DNA of 64,000 nucleotides, taken from NCBI GenBank assembly GCA_016946835.1, contig JACVTC010000044.1:529501-593500 (forward strand), in the 5' to 3' direction. The notes under the pieces are model-generated. The model worked only from the letters and a program-made list of their open reading frames with translations, was not told the origin of the DNA and searched no databases. The DNA is from Neocallimastix lanati (nom. inval.). Its lineage: Eukaryota; Neocallimastigomycota; Neocallimastigomycetes; Neocallimastigales; Neocallimastigaceae. The position numbers and the translations under genes were made by a program. How positions within the stretch are numbered: position 1 is the first letter of the stretch; each line of letters opens with the position of its first letter. This document shows, piece after piece, positions 26,525 to 38,600 of the stretch.

Positions 26525-27328
26525 TTAAGCCATACAACTTTTACGTATGATGGCCTGATTATCGGAAAGTTTAAATAAGGTAGAGAGATCGGACACCGTC
26601 GTACCGGGAGGGATTAATTTTGAAAGAGAATTATTACAAACAGAACAAATGGCATGATTGACATGATAAAATTTATCTTGGAATTGTACTCGACGTGCTG
26701 GAGGTCCAAATTTTTGCACAAAACTTTTTTGACATTGAGCACAATGACTGGCGATGCCAATATGATCAGAACAATATGGCGTTTGATCCACAGAAAAATA
26801 TGTTTCCAAATTTTTACCACAAAGATCACACACAAAGCATTCATCATGTCAATTCTTATCTAAAGCTTTAGTGAATTTCACTCCTTTGGGAATAGGTTGT
26901 TGACATCTGGCATATATATTATTTGTAATAAGTTTGGAATCTTCAGGACAATAAAACTTCCCATGAAATTCTACGCGTTTACCTTCTCCTAAGGATTTTT
27001 GACATGTGGCACAAAAGACATGGTGGATATGCCATTTCTGTTGGAAGGCCACAATATATTTACCTTCAGTAATCAATTCATGACAATAACCACATTTTAA
27101 TCCTTTTAAATTACTGAAACATTCATTACAATACGGTTGACCCTTTTCATCGAAAAATTTAAGACCTTCCTCCAATGGGTTTTTACATCCTGGACATAAG
27201 TAATGTTCTGGATGATAGAAATGCTGCTTAAAAATATAATACTTACCAGTAATACCTTTTAAGCAATATTCACAATACACTGGTTTTGAGGGATCTGCAA
27301 ATCCTACTTGTTCCAATTTATTTTCCAT
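26525..27328 (-). pseudogene. LIM-domain protein gene with an in-frame TGA in the third LIM domain
   Basis: One continuous frame of 267 residues, interrupted only by TGA at 26849-26851 (codon 160). LIM1 spans ~19-75 (CEYC...HPEHYLCPGC...C), LIM2 ~77-134 (CGYC...HIHHVFCATC), LIM3 ~137-190 and a partial LIM4 ~195-250 (CAQC...H...CSVC). The TGA falls exactly where LIM domains have the conserved Trp before HxxC (stop-HDECFVCDLC). LIM3 also lacks its first Cys (YARCQQ). LIM domains are zinc-binding protein-interaction modules; multi-LIM proteins of this paxillin-like style usually act on the actin cytoskeleton. Reading from ATG 27328 alone gives a 159-residue two-LIM product. A nonsense mutation is most likely; a sequencing error is possible. 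Confidence 0.78.
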
Positions 27329-27885
27329 TTTTATATTTACACCAAAACTCCACAGAAAATTATAATTTCCTAAAATGCGAAATAAATAAAAAAAAAAAAA
27401 AAAAAAAAAAAAAAGCCTTTAAATTTCCAATTCTCCCTTTCATTAAAATTATAAAATTTTGGTATATAAAAAAATTTTTTTTTTTTTTTTTTGATCAAAA
27501 AATTTAATTATCTTATTTCTAATTTTTAATTTAAAAATAATAAAAGTTAAAGTAAAATAAATAAATAAAAAATAAAAAATAAAAAATAAAAAAAAGAAAT
27601 AAAAAAAAATAAAATTTTTTCATTTCCCCCTTCAACCAAAAGCTTATTATAAAAAAAAAATGGGTGAATTTTTTATATATAATATATATTATATTACCAT
27701 GGTTTATATAAATATAAATAATATATAAAGTATTTTTTATAATCTTAAATTATTGATGACTATTATTGCTATTACAAAATTTTTAATAACTTTATCATGA
27801 AATAGAAAAAATAAATATAGCTTTTATATTTCTGTATTATCTGAAGAACAGAACTCTAAAATTATATTTATTATATAATACCATG

Positions 27886-27916
<31 letters not shown>

Positions 27917-28076
27917 TATGTACAAATTCTCAAAGATTTTATTACTTCACAGATAATAGTCTTAAAAATAAATTAAAATTATTATTATTTTTTTTTATGT
28001 ATTCATAGTAGTATGACTTTTACATTTTCCTATTTTTCTGTATTTATTACCGAGTATATATATATATAATTATTTT

Positions 28077-28123
<47 letters not shown>

Positions 28124-29342
28124 TTTTTTTTTTTTTTTTTTTTATTTTTTTTTTAATATTTCTATCGCATTAATAAAATTTTGATATGGAATATACAAAA
28201 TTCATATTTTAAAGAATTTATAATATTGCTATTCAATAAGAAATTTTATTATAAATATTTTGATATAAAACAAATAGGTGTAGCAAACATATTTTGCTAT
28301 ATATTTGAATATTTATAATATTCAGATATTAAATAAATATCTTATTATTTATAATTTATATTATATATTTTGTAAATATTATATTTTATATTATTATTTA
28401 TATTTTGTATTATTATATATTATTATTTATATTTTGTATATATTATATTTCTTATATATTTTTTATATATTTCTTAAATATTCAATTATACTTCTTATTT
28501 TAAAATATTAAAGTTTATATACTTAATATAATAGTTTATATTATTTATATATTATTCATATTAAAATATTATTATATTCTTATTTATTATATTTATTAAT
28601 AATTATATATTATTAATACTTTACAGTATAATTAATAATAATTCTTATTTTTGTTTTTGTTTTTCTTTGGTAGAAATAATATTTGCAATAATAAAATAAT
28701 AAAATATTAATAAAAATTATTAATAAATAAAATACACTTATTAAATCAGCTACAACATAAAGAATATCATAATTTTGATATAAAATAAATAGGTACAGTT
28801 AACATATTCTGTATATTTAATAATAATAATTAAATGTTAAATTTATATCTCTTCTGTCAATAATAATAATTTGAAATAATTTCTTATTCATATATTATTC
28901 AATATTTATATATATATTATTCATTATAATATGAAATATATTAAATATATTAAATTAAATAGTCAATATCTTCATAATTATATATGATAAAGTACAAAAG
29001 TTCAGGTTCGGTATATCTCTTATTGGGAGAAGTTATATTTATTTATATTTGTAATTTATTAATATAAATATAATTTTATTTATTTATTTATAAAAAATTT
29101 ATTTTTTTATTTTAAATATTAAATTTATTAACTTAAATTCTAAATTTTATTAATTCATATTGATATTAAATGAAAATAAAACTTTTAATCATTAATAAAT
29201 TATTTTATAATAATATTTTATTAATCATCACTCACATAAAAATAATTAATTAATCACTTGATTAATTATCACATCACATGATTTATAAGTTGATTAAAAA
29301 TAACTTGATATAAAATAAATTTATGTAACATCATAAATTCTA
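27329..29342. other. Gene-free stretch upstream of the LIM gene
   Basis: A+T-rich DNA with A and T homopolymers (27391-27413, 27476-27492) and an ATTT run (28074-28140). A motif TTTTGATATAAAAYAAATAGGT with a short flank recurs at ~28258, ~28774 and, more degenerately, ~29306. One arm of an inverted repeat lies at 28988-29045 (partner 30730-30785). No coding frame was seen. Confidence 0.45.
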
Positions 29343-29351
29343 TATAAATAT

Positions 29352-29627
29352 GGAGTGTATTTCATTTCGTAAAATTTCAATTGGAAAAGTTTCATTTCGC
29401 AAAATTTTAATAAATAGATAAATAAATAATAAAAAAAAAATAAAATAAAATAAAATAAATAAATAAATAAAAAATAAAAAATAAAAAAAAATAAAAAAAA
29501 AAATAAAAAATAAAAAATAAATAATAAAAAAAAAAAATAATAATAAAAAAATAAAAAAATAGATACCATTTAAAATCATCCTAACTTTGTGATACTTTTA
29601 ACTCCCTTTTTTTAAGATGTCCTCATC

Positions 29628-29658
<31 letters not shown>

Positions 29659-30269
29659 GATTATTTATAAATATTTCTTTTATTAAAAATTTTTATTAGT
29701 AATTTAAGATTTTTTATAATACTGCGCAAGAACTTAAAAGGTGTAAAATGATCAATTAATTATTATTTAGCTTTTTAATCTTTTAATAGTTATTTTTAAT
29801 TATTATATTTTAAATTATTATCCTTTACATATTTTAAATTATTAATATTTATTTATTTATATATATGAAATTATTAATCATATATATTTATCTAAATATT
29901 ATAGAACATTTAAAACGTATGATAAAATATTTTATTTTTTTAAAGCTTTCATTCTAATGAATATTTATTATTGTATAATGTACATTTATTATATATATGT
30001 ATATATATATTTTTTTCTTTTTTTTAAAAATTTAATTTTAAATTTATTTATTTATTATAGTTTTATTTATTTATTTTTATTTATTTAATTATTTATTTAA
30101 ATTATATATATTATTTATTTGTTTTATTATTAATTTATTTATTTATTAACTTTAAAAAAAATTTTTGTGAAATGAAACTTTTCCGAAATGAAATTATGAG
30201 AAATGAAACTTTTTATGTAAATTTTCCAAAATGAAACTTTCGGAAATGAAATTTTTCGAAATGCTCTCC
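29352..30269. mobile_element. Foldback, non-autonomous MULE-like element with perfect 9-bp TSD
   Basis: 918 bp bounded by TATAAATAT at 29343-29351 and again at 30270-30278. The left end reads GGAGTGTATTTCATTTCG. The right end in reverse reads GGAGAGCATTTCGAAAAATTTC, with repeated GAAATGAAAC/TTTCATTTC blocks at both sides (29360-29405, 30165-30265). The interior is A/T low-complexity sequence without a frame. The termini belong to the same G-rich, GCATTTCG-containing group as the ends of the MULE at 54340-58056. The A+T-only target duplication is weaker evidence than one with G or C would be. Confidence 0.65.
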
Positions 30270-30278
30270 TATAAATAT

Positions 30279-30430
30279 ATAAATAATTTATAAATTAAGT
30301 TTTATTATATTTCATTTTAATTATTTTATTTTATTTTATTTCATTTTAATTATTTTATTTTATTTTATTTCATTTTAATTATTTTATTTTATTTTATTCC
30401 ATTTTAGTTATTTTATTTTATTATATTTTT
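30279..30430. repeat. ~33-bp tandem repeat
   Basis: Four imperfect units of TTTCATTTTAATTATTTTA followed by TTTTATTTTA, immediately right of the foldback element. Confidence 0.7.
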
Positions 30431-31049
30431 ATATGTTATAATTATTATAAATATTTTATTATTTATATTATACTTTTTATAATATTTAACTAAATAGTTA
30501 ATTCTTATTATAATTAAAGAAAATTACATAAAGAATTCTTTTTCTTAATATTTATTCTTTGTAATAAATGCAATGCAATTGCAACAATCATAGTAATGTT
30601 ATTGCCAAATTAAATATATTTTTATTAATAAAATTAGTTTAATATTATTAAAATATTAATTTATAAAATTTAGTATTTCATTAAAATAAATAAATAAATG
30701 TATTAATAAAACTCCATATTAATAAATAAATAAATTAAATATAACTTCTTCTAATAAGAGTTACAGAACATGAACTTACTTTATCAATATTTTATAACAA
30801 ATATTATTAAATTATTTTTATTAATAAAAATATAAATGTAGATATAAATGTAAAGTACTGATTGAATAAAATAAAATAAAAACAATTTTTCAAATATAAT
30901 TATATCTAATTATAATTCTTTTCCTTACTTTCCTTTCTTTTTTTTTTTTTTTTTAATTTTTTTTAATTTTTTTTTAATTTTATTATTTAAAATATAAAAA
31001 TAATAAAATATAATAAAAGAAAAAAAATTTTTTTATAGTACTTATTATA

Positions 31050-31320
31050 TTTTTTTTATTTATTTAGGTCAAACCATTAAATTTTTAAATCATAAAAAAA
31101 ATTCTGTTTTGATTCAATTCATCATTGATGTTAAATAAAGTTAAATATAAAAATTTTTCTTTCCTTTTTTTGTTTTTTTATTTGTAGACTTGGAAAATAA
31201 TGAAGTTTGAGTGGACAAAATAGGAAGGATGAGGACCAACCTCTAAATTTCTTCCTTTTTTCTTTTTTATTATGAAGTTATATATATCAAAATATATATA
31301 TATTTAAAAAAAAGTTATGT
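31050..31320. repeat. Dispersed repeat, first copy of 42970-43240
   Basis: Related to 42970-43240 as described there (TTTGTAGACTTGGAAAATAA, GAGTGGACAAAATAGGAAGG). There is no tRNA gene beside this copy. Confidence 0.6.
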
Positions 31321-31690
31321 TAGATTGTAATTTTAAAAATCCTAATTATTACTTATTAATAAGTGAAACAAATAGAGGAAAAGAACAAATTATGAATAAA
31401 AAATAAAATTTGTATCTTTAAAATTAAATATTATTTATTTTATTGTTATTTTAACAAAAAATATTAAATAATATCTTTAAAATTAATTATTTTATTAGTA
31501 TTTTAACAAATAATATTATTAAATATTATTTAATTATTATTATAGCAAAAAAAAAAAAAAAAATTAAATTGTATCTTTAAAATTAAATATTTTATTAGTA
31601 TTTTGACATTAAATATTAAAAATTTCTTTATTTATTTAATATAACAACATTTTTATACACGATTTATTTAAGTTACTTTTTATATTAAGT

Positions 31691-31714
31691 CACATTCCGA
31701 AATGCAGCTTTCCC
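31691..31714. repeat. Lone MULE-type terminal inverted repeat
   Basis: In reverse it reads GGGAAAGCTGCATTTCGGAA, close to the right end of the autonomous MULE (GGGGAAGTTGCATTACGCCA). No partner end was found to its left, so this may be the remaining edge of a decayed element. Confidence 0.45.
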
Positions 31715-34044
31715 TACATTTAAGCTAACCCACCAAGATAAATTCTAACCTTTTTAGACAAATATCTTATTTTAACAAAAATTTTACAAATAATGATACA
31801 AGATTTTTAACTTGTATAGGGATCAGGGTGTAATCTTATGCGTAAACACTTAATAAATTCTATAAGAATAATTATACTTTAACAATAATAATTCACACAA
31901 TAATTTAAATATGTCAATCTTTTATTATTATTATTCTTTATTTAATTTAAGTACAACCAATTATGCAATTATTATTCTATTATAATCTATATAATAATAT
32001 TAATTACTCCTCTAATTCAATATTATTATATAATTATCTCTAGAATATTTTATACATATCTCTTTCTTAAATTAACTAACTAACTAACTAACTGTTTATT
32101 TATATTCCTTTAATATTATACTAAACATAAAATAAACTATTTAACTTTAAAAACTATATTATTCTTACTATCAACAATTTTACTAATTTTAACTATTTAT
32201 TAATATTTCGTATCAGTAATGAAACAGATTGAAAATAAAGTTAATTTAGTAATTTCTTACTAAAAGTCTTTATTCTCATGTTCAAATATAACTAGATATA
32301 CTAGTTAATAAAAAAAAGATAAAAGTAATTTTAATTTTATTTAAATATTTTATTAAGTAACTTAAAATAATTAAATCAATTAGTTATTGATTCATTAATA
32401 CAATTTGTTTTATTAAAATTATCATTTATTAAAAATAATCATTTTAAAATATTATTATTAATATTATCTAATTTTTATAATGGCTAATTAGGAACAATTT
32501 TTAAAACTATTAATTTTTATTTCTATTTATATTAATTTTTATATTTATACTCTGTTTATAAATAATAAATTAACTATTAATAATAAACAATTAAATAAAC
32601 AATTATTGTTTATTTTATATTAATTTAATCTAATTATTATTAATTGTGTATTATTTAAATATTTAATATTTTTATAATTTAAATGTTTATAATCTAAAAA
32701 TTAATTACTTTATTATAATTTAATTATTTATTATTTTTAAATTCCGTTTTATAATTATTTTTAATTTTTAATTTTCATTCTTTATCAGTAAACTTGTAAC
32801 AGATACATGGTAACTTCAAGCCTATCCAATGATAGTTCTTTGGTTACGTAACGTATCTCTAAACAGCTAGCAATTTCGGCTAATCAAATAAAATCCTTTA
32901 TTACTTTCGTACATTAAATTTTATTATTTTATAAATAAACATATAGTTAAATATTTATTTAAATATATTTTATTTAGTGATTAGTAAACTAAGTTAAATT
33001 AAATTATTTACCAATCATAATATTATTGACATGTATAAATAATAATTGAACTTGTAACTGTAACGCACTAGCGTTACTATTAACGTAAATTGTTATTATA
33101 AATATTAATATTGATAAATAAAAATATAATTATTAAATAAAAAATATTACTCAGTGTAAGCCCAGGAACTGATAACGAATAGAGTTATAAAGTACTGCGT
33201 TATACTCTAGTGTAATAAGAAATAATAATTATAGAATTAATTAATTTAGTGTTTATTATTAACAACTCGAATAGAGAGGTGTTAAGTTATCTTAGCCTTT
33301 AGATTTAATTATTATTCGTTATTTTAGTTAATAATAAACTTACCTTTTACAATGGTACGTTATTTTTATATATTGTACCTTTTATATGATTTGGGGAAAG
33401 CAAGTTGTAAAACTATAAAATAATATATTCTAATAAAAGAAATAAATAAAAAAATTATAACACAAAATTAATAATAAATTTTAATAAATAATAATGTGTT
33501 ACTTTTAAGTCTTTATTTTATTTATAAGTTTTGTTCTTTAAATAAGTACATTTAAATTTATTATAACTTTATTATATCTTTAAATTTATATTTTAATAAT
33601 AATATTAACCAAAATATCCTAAATATTTATTCACCCGAATAAATATTTTATAATTCCTATTCTAACTATTATATTCTTTAAAGATATTAAATTATTAAGT
33701 TCCTCCTTTGTTAATATTTTATCTTTCACTTATTTTTATACTATAATTTATCTTAATTCTTATTGGTTATCTATTAATTAAAATTATTTTTATTAATATT
33801 ATAATTTTATATACTAATTAAACCTTATACCTATTATAATAAAATAACTAAAGAATTATTTATTTTCTTATATTTTTAATAATTTATTCTATTTTAGTGA
33901 GTAACGTACCAAAATGTAAAGAATTAATTAAAAATATTTAATTATATTAATAATTAATTCTTTCTACAATTAATAATAAAAAATATTATTAATTGAGATA
34001 AAATTAAAAAATATAATATAAAAATTGAAAACGAAAATTTAAAA

Positions 34045-34340
34045 ACTTAGAGTTTATTATAAGATTATAATAAACAACACTAAAAGTAGGTTAAAAGTTT
34101 TTTAGAAATTATTTTATTATAAAAATTTTTTATTAAAAGTAATTTTAAAATATTTGTGTTAATTATTATAATTTCTTATAATAATAACTCTTGATTATTT
34201 TTAGAAGAATCAAGAGTCCTATTTATATTAATTTGATTTCTAATCTTGGAAAATTATCTCTATCTAGAAAAAGATTAGAAGAAAAAACTAGATAGATCTC
34301 GATTGGTGTTTAATTACATCAATCTTTAGTTAATAAGAAA
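34045..34340 (-). repeat. Hairpin-rich cassette, copy 3 (degenerate, reverse strand)
   Basis: Reads in reverse as the cassette of 62470-62768. AATAACTCTTGATTATTTTT...TCAAGAGTCC, TTTCTAATCTTGG and ACTAGATAGATCTCGATTGG correspond to the hairpin and TATA region, and AGTTTATTATAAGATTATAA to the leader. Confidence 0.55.
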
Positions 34341-34764
34341 ACCCGAATAAGGGAGAAAACTTATTAACTAATTATATATTAATTTTATTAATATTTAATC
34401 ACAAGTATAATTAAATAATTAATTCTTTTAATTATCTTAATTAAAAGTCCAAGAAATAATATAATTTAATTATTTCTTGATTAAATAAAATTATCATTTT
34501 AATACAATTTAATTTTTCTTAATTAAATAGAATTTATCATTATTTTAATACAATAATACATTATTATAATTTAATATATTAATTATTGATAATTTAATTT
34601 AATGTAAATAAATTTTAAAACAATAACATTAATTAATAATTACTATGTGACATAATTAATAAAATTATTCATAAAATTTTATAAAATAATAAACTTTAAA
34701 TATTAATTTTTTAATAAAGAATAATAATTATTTTGAATAATAATTATAATTCTTTACAAAAAAA

Positions 34765-35063
34765 TGTTAAGGTTTTAGAGAATTAAATAAAAATAAAGTA
34801 AGGAAACACAAATTTTATTTATTTATTTATTATTTTTATTTATAAATTTATTTGATTTTATTTGATGATATTTAAAAATTAGTAGCAAAATTTACAACTA
34901 TTTATACTTTTTTTCAAGGCATAAAAGTTGTTCTTGCCACTAAATTACATTTTATTTATTTTTTTTTTTTAAAAACTATTAAATTTAAATTGATTTTTAT
35001 AATTAATTATATAAAATTTAATTATAACAATATAAATAAAATACATTTATAATATTAATAAAA

Positions 35064-35115
<52 letters not shown>

Positions 35116-35611
35116 TTATTTATTTAAAAATATCTAAAATATTACTAATAAGAATTTATTTAATTGGCTATAATTTTTATTACAATCTGTTAAAATATTC
35201 AAATAAAAATAAAAATACTATTCTAATATAAAGGTTTTTAATAAAATAAAATATTTTTCAATATAAAATAAAACATTTCGATATAAAATTTTATAATAAA
35301 AAGTTAAAATATAATATATAAATTTTTAATTATCAATATATAAAAATATTATTAATATAAATTTTCATTATTAATATAAAAAAAATAAGATTTATTATTA
35401 ATATTGCTAATATAAGTTTTAAATATATAAAAATATTACTATTAATATAAGATTTAATATAAAAATATAAAGTTTAATATAATTTTTGATTTAATTTTTG
35501 ATCTTTGGATTTAAAAATTTATTAAAGTACAAAAATAATAATGTACACATAATGTATTAGAAATAAATCGTAGATTTAATTAAGAATGCATTATTTAGTA
35601 CATTCTTATCA
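34765..35611 (-). repeat. 3' LTR of the gypsy element
   Basis: 847 bp, matching 41926-42773 along its length; the only difference noticed is one base in a long T run. It begins TGTTAAGG and ends CTTATCA on the plus strand. The sequence just inside it (CGGGGCATCT on the minus strand) is only a weak polypurine tract. Confidence 0.92.
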
Positions 35612-35629
35612 AGATGCCCCGACGAAGAC

Positions 35630-38600
35630 TCAAGCTTCTCTGTAAGCGGAGTTAAACTTTACTAAATTTTTAAAGTGAACATTCCTATCGAGTTGCTTTC
35701 CAGTCTTCTGATCGATTAGGGTTGCCGTGTTGAATTGAATTTTTAAAATTTTAAATGGTCCATTGTAATATGGTTCTAGCTTAGTGCGGCTAAAGTTTCT
35801 AACAAGAACAAGATCACCAGCCTTTAATTCTTTTCCTTTTTTCATACTTATTTGTTCTTCTCGTCTTGTTGCCCAATACTTGTTAGCATTCTTCACATTT
35901 TCGCATGCTTCTCTAGTCCATTGATAATGACGAACAAATTTTTCCATTAAGATTTCATCATATGATTTACCTGCATTTTCAATTGTTCTTATGGCTATAT
36001 CATAAGGCTGTTGGTCTTCTCTTCCATATACTAATTCAAAACTAGAATGTCCAGTAGCTGTATTTTTGGTAGTTCGAAGTGCCCATAAAGCAGAAGGTAA
36101 AACTTCATCCCAATCTTGATTTTTCCTTCCTAATAAACGAAGTAATTTTCCAATTTCTTTATTTCGATTTTCAGTAAGGCCATTGGATTCAGGGTGATAG
36201 GTAGCTATGAATTTTACATAAACATCATAAAGATCAAGAAAGATTTTAGTCATATCAGAAGTGAATTGGACTCCATTATCTGTAGTAATAACTTGAGGCA
36301 CACCATGTCTTGCAAAAACGTTTATTAAAAATTTAATTATATCAGAGGAAGTTATGTTTTCAGTGGGTTCGGCTTCAACCCATTTGGTAAAGTAATCAAC
36401 AGTTACTATAATATATTGATTATTATTTCTTGTTTTTGGTAACGGTCCTATAATATCTAATCCTAAATGCACAAAGGGACCCTCCACTTTAGTTGGATGG
36501 TTTTCGGTTGGTTCTGGATATGGTTGAGGACGATTTAATTGGCATTTTTCACAATTACTAACAATTCTTTTGATATCTTTAATCATATGATTCCAATAAA
36601 AGTTTTTCTTAAGTCTTTGATATGTTTTGTAATATCCTTCGTGGCCAATATTATGAGCTTCTAAAATTAATTTAAACCTTTCATTTTCGTCCGTTATTAA
36701 TTTTCTATAATTTCCATTGTCGATAAAGTAATCTTCACCATCAATAACAGTAAACTTTTCATTAATAAATTCCTTTATAACCTTAGATAATAATTCTTCA
36801 TTATTTCCATTAGTAATTTTTGTTAATAATATCTTTCTCTCTTCCTTACTTTTCATTCTTGAAAGAGCATCAGCTAACACATTCTTTTTGCCTGATTCAT
36901 ATTTTATATTAATTCCAAGCATACTAGCGGTTAGACACCATCTTGTTTGCCTTGCATTCAAAGGTTCTTTATTCTTAAATAAACCAACTAATGGTTTATG
37001 ATCTGTGTAAATAGTTGTAGGTAATGGATTTCCTTCAATATAAGATTTAAATTTAGTCATACAGTAAAATAAAGCTGTTCCTTCCAAATCTGTGATACCA
37101 TAATTCTTTTCAGTTTTCTTCAAACTTCTACTTATAAAGTGTATTGGATGCTCCTTACCGGTTTCTTCTTCTTTTTGTAAAAGAACTCCACCAATTCCAT
37201 TATACGAAGCATCAGTTCTAATGATAAAAGGTTTGTCAAATGACGGAAATTTTAGAATAGGTGCATTGATTAATTTTTCTTTTAGGAGTTCAAAGCTTTC
37301 TTGTTGTTCTTTATTCCATTCATATTTAGTATTCTTTTTCAATAATTTACATAAAGGTGAGGTAATTTGAGCATATTTAGGGATAAAGTCACGATAATAC
37401 CCTATTGCTCCTAGAAATGATCTTAATTCATGAATTGATGAAGGGGCTTCCCACTTCTTAATAGCTGTTATTTTACTTTCCATGGGACTTAATCCTTTAG
37501 TAGTAAGTTTGTGACCTAATACATCAACTTCAGTTTGAAGAAAATGGCACTTTTCAATATTAATTTTTAACTTGTTTTCTTTAAATACTTCTAATACTTG
37601 TTTAATATGAATTAAATGTTCTTCGATACTTTTTGAATAGATCAAAACATCATCAATAAATACATAAACAAATTCACCAATAAAAGGGAATAAAATTTTA
37701 TTCATTTCTCTTTGGAAGGTTGAGGGAGCTCCAGTAAGTCCAAAAGGCATAACCTTAAATTGATAATTTCCAAACTTAGTAGTGAAAGTGGTTACTTCAA
37801 CGCTTTCTTCATCCATTAAGATTTGGTGAAAACCAGAAAATAAATCAAGAGTTGTAAATATTTTAGATCCTCCGAGACTATCAAAAATTTCATCTATATA
37901 TGGAACTGAATAAGAATCTTTTTCTGTCATATCATTGACTTTTCGGTAGTCAATACACAAGCGCCACTTTCCATTGTGTTTTAGAATGAGTACTACTGGA
38001 GATGACCATTCTGAACAGGATGGTTCTATCAATCCTTTCTTAATAAGCTTTGTAAGTTCTTCTTTTAAGATATCTGATTTTAATTTAGTTAACCTATAAC
38101 TTCTTAATTTTACTGGCTTTGCATTTGCTTTCAAACGGATCTTATGTGGTGAAAGTTTAGAAGGAGTTAGTTCTTCTGTTGAAGTGGCAACTATGTCAAT
38201 CATTTCTTTGAGAATTTTAATAATTTGTTCTTTATAATCTTTATTTAAGGTACTTAAAAATTCATCACTCTCAATAAATTCCATTGGAGTTAATTCCTTT
38301 ATAATTTCCTTTTCATTATTCGTTTCTTTAACTTTTCTAATAGTGCAAATTATACTTTCTTCATCATAATATTGATTATTTATTTTAGCTATTTCTTCGT
38401 ATTCACTTTCTGACAAAAGTTTACATAAACTGTTTAAGGTCGGATGAATAAATAAACAATGATCGATTTGAGTTTTAAAGTTTATTAACATATCATAAAA
38501 TGAGTCTTCTTTCTCAATAATTCTAAAGTCCGCATTAAATTCATAATTATTAATTTTTACTGGTAATTGAACAATAATTCCTTCCGAGTATTCTTCATCT

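Larger units (their letters stand above)
28988..30785. repeat. Large inverted repeat around the foldback element
   Basis: 28988-29045 (AAGTTCAGGTTCGGTATATC, TCTTATTGGGAGAAGTTATA) is the imperfect reverse complement of 30730-30785 (TATAACTTCTTCTAATAAGA, ACAGAACATGAACTT). Weaker similarity continues inwards. It encloses 29352-30269. Confidence 0.55.
30786..34764. other. Long gene-free stretch with repeat fragments
   Basis: No coding frame was recognised. Contents: a MULE-satellite fragment near 30850-30880; a ~270-bp segment (31050-31320) shared with 42970-43240; three imperfect ~80-bp tandem units (31400-31620); a lone MULE-type terminus (31691-31714); a segment near 31735-31785 shared with 45218-45265; less A+T-rich patches near 32800-32880 and 33150-33310; and a reverse-strand copy of the hairpin cassette (34045-34340). 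Confidence 0.5.
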
